Shown: positions 6,875 to 15,221 of the stretch, piece after piece
Position numbering within the stretch: position 1 is the first letter of the stretch
Layout of the letters: each line of letters starts with the position of its first letter
Source of the DNA: CAZCFB01 sp964511535
Lineage (GTDB): Bacteria > Myxococcota_A > Polyangia > GCA-2747355 > CAZCFB01
DNA length: 48,356 bases
Assembly: GCA_964511535.1 (NCBI GenBank)
Contig: CAZEFW010000058.1
Location: 1 to 48,356, forward strand
Direction of reading: 5' to 3'
Made by a program: the position numbers and the translations under genes
The notes under the pieces: generated by a model
Told to the model about the DNA's origin: nothing
Databases searched by the model: none
The model's input: only the letters and a program-made list of their open reading frames with translations

Positions 6875-9337
6875 TCAGTCCTCGTCCTCGTCCTCGTACG
6901 CCGGCGTGGACTCGTTGAGCCACTTGTACGCCTTCTGATACGCGCTGGAGCTGGGCGGCACCATCTTGAGCACCTGCTGCCAGCACTTGCGCGCGAAGGC
7001 GATGTTCGAGCTGCGCTTGGTGTATCCCTTGGTGAACAGGGCCTGGGCCTTCTTCTCCAGGTCCCCGGACACCTTGCGCAGGGTGGCGTCCTCCGGGCCG
7101 TAGCGCCTGGCCAGCTTGTAGGCCGCGAAGGCGGTGGTGTAGCGGCCCCGGGCCAGGGCGGTGGATGCCTCCTTGCGGGCCTGCTTGAAGATCAGCTCCT
7201 TGAGCTTGGCCTGGTGCATGCCGCCGCGGCTGACCTTGCGGTCGTAGACCATGGCTTGCTGGTAGTACTTGAGCGCCTGGGCCGGCTTGCTCGACTTGGA
7301 GGCCCGGATCCAGTTCTGGCCCACCTTGCGGATGGCGTCGGCCAGAGACTCGGCCTTGCGCTTGCGGCTGCCGCTCTGGGCCGCGGCGTAGGACTTGATC
7401 GACTGGAACGCCTGGGCCCACTGCTGCTGCTTGTACAGGCCGAGGGCCTGCTTGGCCCCGCCGCCCACCCGGATCGCCTTGACCTTGGGCTGCCGGGAAG
7501 ACGCCGACGAGCCCCCCGACGGTTTGCGCGCTGTCGAGCCCCCCGACGGGCGCCGCGCCGACGAGCCCCCTGACGGGCGCCGCGCCGACGAGCCGCCCGA
7601 CGGCTTACGCGAGGCCACGGCGACCGGCTTGCTGCCTCCCGACTCCCCGGGCGCCGCCGCAGAGAGCTCGGTATACAGCGTCTTGACCGCCTCGTTGGTG
7701 GGCGCCAGGTCCCGGGCCTCTGTGATCCGGGCCAGCGCCTTGTCCAGCTGCCCCTCCTCCTTGAGCTTCTTGGTCTGCGTCAGCAGATCCGACAGCTGGG
7801 CGTCGTCCACCTTCTGCTTCGCCTTGCGCGCATCGCCCGCGTAGACCGAGGTGGACGGCACCTTGGACAGCTCCACCCTGGAGGCCTTGTAGTTCTTGGC
7901 CTTGAGGCTGGTGTCGGCCGCGGCCAGGGCGTCGCGCGCCTTGAGCTCGGCCGCGGCCTGGTCCGCGTAGCGCCGGGCGTCCTCGAACTTGGGCGCCAGC
8001 TTCAGCACCTTGAGGAAGTGGGTCTGGGCCTTCTCCCACTCCTTGGCCCTGAACTGGGTCGTCCCCTCCTGAAACTCCTGGGCTGCCACCTGATCATCCG
8101 AGGGCCCCTGGGCCGCCGCCTGCTCGGCCTTCTTGCCGCCGATCACCGCCTTGAGGCCGATCATGGCCCCGAAGAAGACGATGAGCCCGATGCCGCCGAA
8201 GATGAGCAGCTTCTTGCGGCGGTTGGTCGCTCCCGCAGGGGCCACCTTGACCGGGTCGGCCACGGGCACTGCCATGGAGGTGGCCTGGCGCGGGTCGCCG
8301 CCCACCATCGGGATGCCCCCCGGGGTGGGGGCCACCTGGACCGGAGGCGCCGCCTCGCTCGCCAGCGCCGCCTCGCTCAGTACGTCGGTGGCCTGCTGGG
8401 CGATGGGCGCGGGCGCCGCCGCCGCCATGGGGTTGACGTAGCGCATCAGGGTGTTGCCCAGCTCCAGCTGGTCGCCGTCCTTGAGCGCCTGGCTGTCCAC
8501 CCGGCGGCTGTTGAGCAGCGTCCCGTTACCGCTGCCCAGGTCGCGCACCACGAAGTGGCCACCCTCGAAGCAGATCAGGGTGTGCTTCCGCGACACCGCG
8601 ATGTCGGCCAGGATGACATGGTTGTCCACGCCGCGGCCGATGGTGGTGTCGCCGCTCTGGTTGAGCGGAAACTCCTTGCCGCGGTTGTTGCCGCCGATGA
8701 TCAGCAGCTTGGGCCCCTCGGTGTACGGCTTGCCGTCGATGGCCGCCTGGATCGCCTCCTGGTTCTGCTGGGAGGTGGGATCCTCTTCCACGTGGGGGGC
8801 CGCCGCCTGGGGCTGGCCCTGCTGGTAGCCCTGCTGCTGATCGTAGCTCAGCCCACCGTCGGGCGGCAGGGTGGCCATGTTGGGGCCAGGCTGGGCAGGA
8901 TAGCCGGCCGGCGCCTGGGGCTGCTGCTGCTGGTAAGGTTGCTGGGGCTGCTGTTGCTGGTATGGCTGCTGGGGCTGCTGCTGCCCTTGCTGCTGATAGC
9001 CCTGTTGAGGCTGCTGCTGCTGGTATCCCTGCTGGGGCTGCTGTTGCTGCGCGTAGCCCTGCTGGGCCGCCTGGGGCGCGGCCTGGTGCGGTTGCCCCTG
9101 GGCCGCTGGCGGCGCGTAGTCCTGCTGGGGCTGGGCGTATCCTGGCGCCGGGTCCGTGTCCCCCGGGTCGAGGGCGCCAGATACGGCCGGGTCCGTCGAG
9201 GGACCCGCGTCGTCGATGAACTCCAGGTCAGACCCGTCGAGGATCTCCTCCTCGGTGGACTGGTCCTGGTATCCGCCGCCCTGCTGTTGGGGCGGGTACG
9301 GGGCCCCCTGGCCCGGCTGGTTTGGGCGCTTAGACAT
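6875..9337 (-). CDS. FHA-domain membrane protein with Q/P-rich N-terminus and TPR-like C-terminus
   Basis: 820 residues. Order: an acidic/proline start; a long low-complexity PQQGYQQ repeat region (about 70-185); an FHA domain (about 209-303) with the phospho-threonine-binding motifs IGR, SRKH and GSGNGT; a linker; one transmembrane helix (about 374-396, LLIFGGIGLIVFFGAMIGL); then helical TPR-like repeats interrupted at about 572-612 by five near-identical SGGSSARRP units; and an acidic end. The FHA domain should be cytoplasmic, reading phosphorylated partners, with the TPR region across the membrane. It follows the shorter FHA protein (62 bases between them) in the run that begins with cpaB-tadB-tadC. 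A link to the Tad machine is inferred from position. Confidence 0.85.
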   Translation of the reverse strand: MSKRPNQPGQGAPYPPQQQGGGYQDQSTEEEILDGSDLEFIDDAGPSTDPAVSGALDPGDTDPAPGYAQPQQDYAPPAAQGQPHQAAPQAAQQGYAQQQQPQQGYQQQQPQQGYQQQGQQQPQQPYQQQQPQQPYQQQQPQAPAGYPAQPGPNMATLPPDGGLSYDQQQGYQQGQPQAAAPHVEEDPTSQQNQEAIQAAIDGKPYTEGPKLLIIGGNNRGKEFPLNQSGDTTIGRGVDNHVILADIAVSRKHTLICFEGGHFVVRDLGSGNGTLLNSRRVDSQALKDGDQLELGNTLMRYVNPMAAAAPAPIAQQATDVLSEAALASEAAPPVQVAPTPGGIPMVGGDPRQATSMAVPVADPVKVAPAGATNRRKKLLIFGGIGLIVFFGAMIGLKAVIGGKKAEQAAAQGPSDDQVAAQEFQEGTTQFRAKEWEKAQTHFLKVLKLAPKFEDARRYADQAAAELKARDALAAADTSLKAKNYKASRVELSKVPSTSVYAGDARKAKQKVDDAQLSDLLTQTKKLKEEGQLDKALARITEARDLAPTNEAVKTLYTELSAAAPGESGGSKPVAVASRKPSGGSSARRPSGGSSARRPSGGSTARKPSGGSSASSRQPKVKAIRVGGGAKQALGLYKQQQWAQAFQSIKSYAAAQSGSRKRKAESLADAIRKVGQNWIRASKSSKPAQALKYYQQAMVYDRKVSRGGMHQAKLKELIFKQARKEASTALARGRYTTAFAAYKLARRYGPEDATLRKVSGDLEKKAQALFTKGYTKRSSNIAFARKCWQQVLKMVPPSSSAYQKAYKWLNESTPAYEDEDED

Positions 9338-9399
9338 CTTTCAGGATGTTATCCGTGCATTGAGCCACAAGCAAGAAAGCGCGCCGCCCGGTCTCCACC

Positions 9400-10710
9400 T
9401 CAGAGCTCGGACAGAGCGTCAAGATAACGTTGGATTTCCCGGTACCTGAAGTCATCTCTGCGAAAGAACCTTCGGGTCTTGATCAACAGCTGGCGCGCAG
9501 TGGTCGGATCCCGGTCCAGCTTCTCTGCGCGCCGGGCGGAGAAGAGCCCGTCGTTGAAGATCTTGGTCAGCTCCCTGTCCACCTTCTCGATCATGTCCGC
9601 AGACTCCTGGTACAGCTCCGGCCGGCTTGGCAATCCTTCCAGCAGGTTGCGGGCCTTTTTGAACCCCACCAGGGCGTTGTAACGGTTGTTTGGCTCGATC
9701 TCCCGGTCGACCCAGCGCTTGTTGGCCAGCTCGAACTGCAGCCGCGCCTCCTTGGCGTCCGGCGGCGGCATCGCCTCCTGATCGATCTGGATGTAACAAA
9801 GCTCCCACGGGTCCTTGTGCTCCGGGTTGCGGGTGTTCTTGAACGTTATACGGTTGGTCTTGCCCTTCTTGAGCCCTTCTCGCGGCAACACCAGCTTCAG
9901 GCCGTACTCCCAGGCGGTCTTGTTCACCGGCGCCTGGCCGATCTTCTTGTCGTTGAGCTGGATCTCCACCTCGCCCACCTTGTCCACGCCCCATGCGCCG
10001 TAGCGCAGCGTGGCCCGGCCGCCCAGGTACTCGAAGTCGATCATCACCTGGCTCAGGTGGGTCTTGTCGTACTTGCCGTAGCCGTAAACGGCGTTGAAGA
10101 AGGCGTCCTCCTCGGAGTAGGTCAGCGGGGTCTCCGACTGGTCGGAGATGAGCTCCCGCGTGCGCTCGCCGAACAGCTTGTAGCCCCCATAGCCCAGGGC
10201 AGCCAGCACCACCGCCGCGATGATCATCCTGCCCGGCTTGCTGGTCCAGAGCCAGGCCACCCGCTCGGCCAGGGGCACGGCCTCGGCGTCGGTGACATCC
10301 CGGTCCCCCTTGGCCTGGGCCTCCAGATCTGCCAGCGAAGTCTTGGCCGTGATCTCCCCCCGGGAGCCCTCCAGCGCGGAGAACTGCAGGGTGGTGCCGC
10401 TCAGGGTGATGTAGTCGCCATCGCGCAGCACCTCCCCCTCGCTGATCTGCTCGCCGTTGAGCCGGGTGCCGTTGGCGCTCTTGAGGTCCTCGAGGATATA
10501 GACGCCCTGGTCGTTGACCACCCGGGCGTGCTCCCGGGAGATGCCCGGCTCCACCAGGATGATGCCGCACCCCTCCACCCGCCCGATGGTGATGGTGTCC
10601 TCGAAGAAGTGCTCCTTGCCGGGGCTCGCCCCCTCCACCACGGTGAGCACGAAGCCCTTGCGCTGGGCGCCGCCTCGACCCCGGGAACCTCGCTTGGATC
10701 GTCGCGCCAT
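9400..10710 (-). CDS. FHA-domain transmembrane protein
   Basis: 436 residues. After a basic N-terminus (RRSKRGSRGRGG), an FHA domain spans about 18-112 with IGR, SREH and SANGT, the binding-site residues expected for phosphothreonine recognition. A single transmembrane helix lies near 162-183 (MIIAAVVLAALGYGGY). The periplasmic part looks like a beta-rich domain followed by a helical end. No signal peptide precedes the FHA domain, so it should be cytoplasmic. The ATG at 10710 follows GAGG. It is downstream of tadC, separated by 167 bases that hold a dispersed stem-loop element, so co-transcription with tadC is possible but not certain. Confidence 0.8.
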   Translation of the reverse strand: MARRSKRGSRGRGGAQRKGFVLTVVEGASPGKEHFFEDTITIGRVEGCGIILVEPGISREHARVVNDQGVYILEDLKSANGTRLNGEQISEGEVLRDGDYITLSGTTLQFSALEGSRGEITAKTSLADLEAQAKGDRDVTDAEAVPLAERVAWLWTSKPGRMIIAAVVLAALGYGGYKLFGERTRELISDQSETPLTYSEEDAFFNAVYGYGKYDKTHLSQVMIDFEYLGGRATLRYGAWGVDKVGEVEIQLNDKKIGQAPVNKTAWEYGLKLVLPREGLKKGKTNRITFKNTRNPEHKDPWELCYIQIDQEAMPPPDAKEARLQFELANKRWVDREIEPNNRYNALVGFKKARNLLEGLPSRPELYQESADMIEKVDRELTKIFNDGLFSARRAEKLDRDPTTARQLLIKTRRFFRRDDFRYREIQRYLDALSEL

Positions 10711-10770
10711 CTAGATAACCTCGACTGAAGCAACAACGCGGTCTGGCCGGCCCCTGACGCCGTTCTCAGC

Positions 10771-10819
10771 GTTGCTCCTTCTCGACGTACCTCTGGTACG
10801 CCTTCGTCGTCGCGCCTTG
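10771..10819. repeat. Dispersed stem-loop element, copy 1
   Basis: Begins GTTGCTC and ends TCGCGCCTTG, with an internal perfect hairpin CGTACC/GGTACG (10786-10791 and 10795-10800). The same frame recurs at 14975-15022, 48005-48052 and 48323-48356 with different but self-complementary stems. Confidence 0.65.
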
Positions 10820-10870
10820 ACCTCGACGCCAGTTGCTCGACCAGCCCGCATCATTGTTTGCGTCGAGGTC
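10819..10870. repeat. Perfect 11-bp inverted repeat downstream of tadC
   Basis: GACCTCGACGC (10819-10829) pairs exactly with GCGTCGAGGTC (10860-10870) around a 30-base loop. It starts 8 bases beyond the tadC stop on the minus strand and could be a transcript-ending or stabilising hairpin. Confidence 0.55.
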
Positions 10871-10877
10871 ATCTTGG

Positions 10878-11822
10878 TCAGTAACCCCCGTGCATCAGCC
10901 GGTAGACGATGGGTCCGAACAGCACCAGAAAGACCGTGGGAAAGATGCACCCGATGAGAGGCAGCAGCATCTTTAGCGGCGCCTCGTTGGCCAGCTTCTC
11001 GGCCCGGTGGGTGCGCGCCACCCGCATCTGGGTGCTCTGGATCCGCAGCACCTTGCCCAGGCTGGTGCCCATCTTGTCTGCCTGGACCAGGTTGGCCACG
11101 AAGGCCGACACCTCCGTGAGCTGGATCCGGTCAGCCATGTTTCGCAGCCCCTCGGAGCGCGTCTTGCCCAGGCGAATCTCGCTCAGGACGATGTTGAACT
11201 CCTCCAGCAGCGGCCCGGGCATGCCCTTCTCGCAGACGGTGCCCAGCGCGGCCTGGAAGTCGAGCCCCGCCTCCACCGACAGGGTGAGCAGGTCGATGTT
11301 GTAGGGCAGCGCGCGCTGGATCGCTTTCTGGCGCTTCTTGATCTGATCCGAGAGCCAGATGTAGGGGAAGACCCAGCCGAACACCACGAAGGGGATGGCG
11401 TTCCACAGCGGGCGCTTGAGCATGTTCATCAGCAGCAGGCCCAGCAGGCCGAACAGGATGGCCCACACCTCCTGGTGCGCGATGAAGTCCTGCGGGCGGA
11501 ACTCGGGCCGGCCCATGGAGGTGAACCGGAGCTTCATCTTCTCGGCGAACGACGGCTTGACCAGCCGCGCGTTGTAGTTGCCCAGCTTCTCGATGAAGGC
11601 GCCGCCCAGGGCCTTGACCTTGCCCGGCGGCGGCGGCGGGATGTACCCCCGGTTGCGCGCCTCCTCCCTGGCGCGCTCGTTCTCCTCGGCCTTCTCGGCC
11701 ACCTCGGCCAGCAGCTTCTCCGGGTACAGGTGCCGCACCAGCAGGAACGCCGTGACCCCGAACAGCACCACGCTGCCCATGAGCAGCATGTCGATGACTC
11801 CTATGGCGGCGGCGTCTGGCAT
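10878..11822 (-). CDS. tadC: Tad pilus inner-membrane platform protein TadC
   Basis: 314 residues of the type II secretion F-domain superfamily. There is an N-terminal transmembrane helix, a charged cytoplasmic segment with a proline run, two central helices, the conserved GspF-like core (LPYNIDLLTLSVEAGLDFQAAL and a second block around VSAFVANLVQADKMGTSLGKVL), and a C-terminal transmembrane pair. With TadB it would form the inner-membrane platform of a Tad/Flp pilus. The ATG at 11822 shares one base with the tadB stop (TGATG), so they are translationally coupled; a longer start at 11858 was rejected. Confidence 0.85.
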   Translation of the reverse strand: MPDAAAIGVIDMLLMGSVVLFGVTAFLLVRHLYPEKLLAEVAEKAEENERAREEARNRGYIPPPPPGKVKALGGAFIEKLGNYNARLVKPSFAEKMKLRFTSMGRPEFRPQDFIAHQEVWAILFGLLGLLLMNMLKRPLWNAIPFVVFGWVFPYIWLSDQIKKRQKAIQRALPYNIDLLTLSVEAGLDFQAALGTVCEKGMPGPLLEEFNIVLSEIRLGKTRSEGLRNMADRIQLTEVSAFVANLVQADKMGTSLGKVLRIQSTQMRVARTHRAEKLANEAPLKMLLPLIGCIFPTVFLVLFGPIVYRLMHGGY

Positions 11823-12664
11823 CAGATGTCGATGGCCACGATCTTGCGGATCATCCACATGCCGATGACCTCCAGCACGATGACCGTGGCGATGAGTCCA
11901 TAGCCGAACCAGCTGTGCAGCATCGGCTGCATCAGGTCCGGGCGCATGTAGTTCAGGATCAGCCCCAGGGCCAGGGGCATGGAGCCAACGACCCAGCCCT
12001 GCATCTTGCCCTGAGAGGTGAGCGCGCGGATGCGCCCCTCGAGGCGGAACCGCTCGCGGATGGTGCTCGAGATGATGTCGTACATCTCGGCCATGTTGCC
12101 GCCGAGCTGCTTGGAGATGTTGGTGGCGGTCACCACCAGCTGCAGATCCTCGGAGCCCACCCGGTCGGCCATGTTCTGCAGCGCCTCCTCCTGCTTGACG
12201 CCGAGCTTGATCTCCTTGACGAACAGGCCGAACTCCTGGCTCAGCGGCGCCGGCATCTCCTGGCTGATGCTCTCGGACGCCTGGGCCAGGGTGAGGCCGG
12301 CGCGGAAGGCGGAGGACATCTGCACCAGAGAGTCCACCAGCTGCTTTTCGAAGGTCAGGATCCGTTTTTCGCGCAGCTTCTTGATGCCGTAGAACGGCAC
12401 CACGAAGCCGCAGATGGCCAGGCCCAGCGCCACGAACCAGTTGAAGGCCACGAAGCCGAGCAACCCGAGCAGGGCCGAGGCCGCCACCGTGAGCAGCAGC
12501 AGCTGGCGCGGGTTGATGAAGTAGAACATCTCCGTCAGATCCCGGGAGCCCTCGGTGAGGTAGCGGTCCTCGTACTCCTCGAGGCCGCGGGAGACGATGC
12601 TCAACACCACCAGGGCGAAGATGAACACCGACCCGAAGACGAACAGGATGATGACGCCGAGCAC
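11822..12664 (-). CDS. tadB: Tad pilus inner-membrane platform protein TadB
   Basis: 280 residues, starting with GTG at 12664 behind GGAGGG. N-terminal transmembrane helices surround a cytoplasmic loop; the T2SSF core contains VQMSSAFRAGLTLAQASESISQEMP and LQLVVTATNISKQLGGNMAEM, with C-terminal helices. TadB and TadC together replace a single GspF/PilC platform protein. It begins 13 bases after the cpaB stop and overlaps tadC. No TadA/CpaF ATPase, secretin or prepilin gene is in the window, so the rest of the machine must be elsewhere. Confidence 0.85.
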   Translation of the reverse strand: MLGVIILFVFGSVFIFALVVLSIVSRGLEEYEDRYLTEGSRDLTEMFYFINPRQLLLLTVAASALLGLLGFVAFNWFVALGLAICGFVVPFYGIKKLREKRILTFEKQLVDSLVQMSSAFRAGLTLAQASESISQEMPAPLSQEFGLFVKEIKLGVKQEEALQNMADRVGSEDLQLVVTATNISKQLGGNMAEMYDIISSTIRERFRLEGRIRALTSQGKMQGWVVGSMPLALGLILNYMRPDLMQPMLHSWFGYGLIATVIVLEVIGMWMIRKIVAIDI

Positions 12665-12677
12665 CCGGGCCCTCCGC

Positions 12678-13475
12678 TTACTTCCCGAACTTGGAGGTGT
12701 TCAGGCCGCGGATGATCTGGATGGTGTTGTAGCGCTTCTGCTGCAGCTTCTTGACCCGCTCGCCGGTGAGCAGCGTGGAGATGGTGGTGCGCGCGCGCTC
12801 CTCGAAGATGCCGATGTCCTCGGCGTTGCGCAGCGACAGGTACAGCGAGCCCATCTCCTGCGCCAGCACCAGGATCTCCGCCTCCTCGGGCAAGACCAGC
12901 AGGGTGGCGGTGCCGTAGGACTTGTCGCTGCGGGCGCTCTCGGTGGTGGCGGTGGTCTGGCCCGTGGCCAGCACGATGACGTTCTGCAGCAGGGTCACCG
13001 CCACCATCTGGTTGGCGTTGGGATCGCGGAAGGTGCCGAGCACGTCCACGTGATCGTTGGGGCGCACCCAGAGGCCGACAGCGGAGCGCTCGTTGACGTC
13101 GATGCTGATGGCGCGGCCGGTCTTGCGCACCGCCTTGGAGAGCCGCTCCAGCGAGCGGATCCCCTGCAGCTGGTACCAGTGGACCGGCTCGCCTCGCTTG
13201 ATCGGGACGATCACCTCCCGGCCCAGGGCCACCTCCATGTCCGCCGGTACGAGCACGCTCTCGTAGACGAATTTGCGTGGCATCTTGTCCACGACCACGG
13301 TGTCGTTGGACAGGGCGGTGCCCGGCTGGATGTCGGAGGCCGCGACGATGACGTCCTCCAGCTCCCAGCCGCGCGTCACCTCCATTTCGCGCATGCGGAT
13401 GGCCCGCCAGGCCACCAACACGGCCACGACCCCGAGCACTACAGCGATGATCAGGGGTGCTTTGCCTTTAAGCAT
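12678..13475 (-). CDS. cpaB: Flp pilus assembly protein CpaB/RcpC
   Basis: 265 residues with an N-terminal transmembrane anchor (PLIIAVVLGVVAVLVAW), then an SAF-type domain (about 40-105, VAASDIQPGTALSNDTV) and the RcpC/CpaB periplasmic region (VNERSAVGLWVRPNDHVDVLGTF). The family works in the periplasm near the Tad secretin. It is the first gene of the minus-strand run, and a 179-base intergenic region separates it from the divergent lipoprotein, so the operon promoter should lie there. Confidence 0.85.
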   Translation of the reverse strand: MLKGKAPLIIAVVLGVVAVLVAWRAIRMREMEVTRGWELEDVIVAASDIQPGTALSNDTVVVDKMPRKFVYESVLVPADMEVALGREVIVPIKRGEPVHWYQLQGIRSLERLSKAVRKTGRAISIDVNERSAVGLWVRPNDHVDVLGTFRDPNANQMVAVTLLQNVIVLATGQTTATTESARSDKSYGTATLLVLPEEAEILVLAQEMGSLYLSLRNAEDIGIFEERARTTISTLLTGERVKKLQQKRYNTIQIIRGLNTSKFGK

Positions 13476-13592
13476 CTGTCGTTGTCATCCGCCGATAAGT
13501 CCTGGGAAAGAATACCTGAGCGGCCGTCCAGGTGGCAAGGATTCGCCGGGGATCACTGGATCCAGATTGGGGGCATATATAGGGGTGGGACT

Positions 13593-13621
13593 TTGTTTTT
13601 AAACGGGACCACTGATACAAT
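13593..13621 (+). promoter_or_regulatory. Predicted sigma-70-type promoter
   Basis: TTGTTT at 13593-13598 and TACAAT at 13616-13621 have the ideal 17-base spacing. The start codon at 13655 lies about 34 bases downstream, leaving room for a short leader with GAGG. Confidence 0.55.
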
Positions 13622-13654
13622 AACGCCCGAAATCATATCCTTCAGCGAGGTAGC

Positions 13655-14908
13655 ATGATGAAAATCAGTAGAATCCTGGCACTTGGGGCCCTGGCCGCGC
13701 TCCTGACTTTCTCCTGCAGCGATGACGACACGGGAAATAACACCCCCGTGGACAAGGGTACGCCAGACATGGGTGCCACGGACGGGGGCAGCGATGGCTC
13801 GGCCACCGACGGCAAGGCGGGCGACGCTGCCAGCACCGCGCCTTACATCTCGCAGATGATCCCCTCGGACGGGCTGGCCAACGGCGGCAAGTCGGCCAAG
13901 GGCACGCCCGTGCTGCTGACGGGCAAGAACTTCAAGCAGGGCGCCACCATCTACATCGACGGCCAGCCCCAGGCGCTGGTGGTCTCCGTGGCCTCCACGG
14001 TGTCCATGACCTTCATCATGCCGAAGAACGAGTACGGCAACAAGACGCGCATGGCGGACCTCATGATCTTCGTCAACGGCGAGTTCTCCAACACCAAGAC
14101 CTTCACCTACACGGTGACCAAGGCCATGACCACCGACATCAAGGGGGCCATCGTCACCAAGACGGGCGAGGCGTACGCCGACTACCCGTCGCCAACGGCC
14201 TACGAGGGCAAGATCTACATCAAGGGCGTGACCGACACGGAGACCAAGAAGTCGGCCAAGCTGAAGGTGGACATCGGCTACGGCAAGCAGGACGCCAAGA
14301 CCCTCAAGTGCCCCGACCCGTCGGTGGAGCCGGGCTGGATGTGGTTCCCCGCCACCTGGAGCAAGGCGGACAGCACCACCGGTTACCACCACTACACCGC
14401 CAACCCGAAGGTGGGCCTGGCGCTGACCTACTGCGTGACCTACCGCTTCAGCTACGACCCCAAGGGGTACGGCCAGTTCGGCGAGTACTACTACACCGAC
14501 ACCGACGAGACCAACCTGGCCTTCGACGTGGCCAAGACCGCCACCATCAAGGCCAGCGCGGCCCCGGCGGACTACTGCCTCAAGGACAGCGACTGCTACG
14601 ACAGCCTCAAGGTGGTGTGCAAGAAGTCGAGCACCAGCTGGAAGAGCCACAAGTGCGTGCACTGCCTCAAGGACGCCGACTGCGTGCCCAACAAGAGCTC
14701 CTACGGCAACAAGTGCAACACCAGCTACAACACCTGCTACTGCAAGGCCGACGCCGACTGCAAGGACAAGCAGCTGGGCTACGTGTGCGCCAACACCGCC
14801 AAGACCGGCAAGGTGTGCGGCTGCAAGAAGGACACGAACTGCCCGGTGGGGCTCAAGTGCCTCAAGACCCAGTCCGGCGCCACCATCTGCGGCACGCCGT
14901 CCACGTAG
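13655..14908 (+). CDS. Lipoprotein with IPT/TIG-like domain and cysteine-rich C-terminus
   Basis: 417 residues. The signal peptide ends LTFSC, giving C21 as the lipid anchor, followed by an Asp/Gly/Ser linker. Residues about 62-152 resemble an IPT/TIG immunoglobulin-like domain (ISQMIPSDGLANGG, VLLTGKNFKQGATIYIDG). The last ~120 residues contain repeated cysteine units such as DYCLKDSDCYD, HCLKDADC and CKADADCKD, of the kind found in surface proteins of Myxococcota and relatives. It is probably an outer-membrane surface protein; the ligand is unknown. Two adjacent ATG codons (13655 and 13658) are both served by GAGG. Confidence 0.75.
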   Translation: MMKISRILALGALAALLTFSCSDDDTGNNTPVDKGTPDMGATDGGSDGSATDGKAGDAASTAPYISQMIPSDGLANGGKSAKGTPVLLTGKNFKQGATIYIDGQPQALVVSVASTVSMTFIMPKNEYGNKTRMADLMIFVNGEFSNTKTFTYTVTKAMTTDIKGAIVTKTGEAYADYPSPTAYEGKIYIKGVTDTETKKSAKLKVDIGYGKQDAKTLKCPDPSVEPGWMWFPATWSKADSTTGYHHYTANPKVGLALTYCVTYRFSYDPKGYGQFGEYYYTDTDETNLAFDVAKTATIKASAAPADYCLKDSDCYDSLKVVCKKSSTSWKSHKCVHCLKDADCVPNKSSYGNKCNTSYNTCYCKADADCKDKQLGYVCANTAKTGKVCGCKKDTNCPVGLKCLKTQSGATICGTPST

Positions 14909-14958
14909 GCCCGTAGAGAGCACCTCCCCGGCAGACCTCCCGTCGCCAGGCTTGATCT

Positions 14959-15034
14959 CTGAATCGCTGGCGGTGTTGCTCGTCGGTCGCTTGCCTCCAG
15001 CAAGCTCCCTCCTCGCGCCTTGCCAGCAATTCAG
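14959..15034. repeat. Dispersed stem-loop element, copy 2, with outer inverted repeat
   Basis: The core 14975-15022 runs from GTTGCTC to CTCGCGCCTTG, with the hairpin GCTTGC (14989-14994) / GCAAGC (15000-15005) and loop CTCCA. Compared with copy 3 (GCTGGC/GCCAGC, same loop), one base pair has changed on both sides. CTGAATCGCTGGC (14959-14971) pairs with GCCAGCAATTCAG (15022-15034) with one mismatch and encloses the core. With the array at 15095 this fills most of the gap 14909-15221; no gene is seen there. Confidence 0.7.
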
Positions 15035-15094
15035 ATCTCTTCGCCTGGCTCGGTCCGGCCTGACCGGTCGGCGCTCTCTCCGGTCCGCGTCGCC

Positions 15095-15177
15095 GGCTTC
15101 AGGCTTCGGGCTTCAGACTTCAGGTTTGATGGTCGTGGCACTTTCCCCTGAAGCCTGAAGCCTGAAGTCTGAAGTCT
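15095..15177. repeat. Heptamer inverted array (GGCTTCA / CCTGAAG)
   Basis: The left arm 15095-15124 has four GCTTCAG-type heptamers. The right arm 15147-15177 has four CCTGAAG-type heptamers in inverse orientation. The loop is 22 bases. The arms can form a hairpin of about 28 bp. It lies in the leader of the following cysteine-rich lipoprotein gene. Confidence 0.75.
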
Positions 15178-15221
15178 CTGCTAGTTGCTCCTGAATTCTC
15201 CTGCCTGATAACCTGATACAG

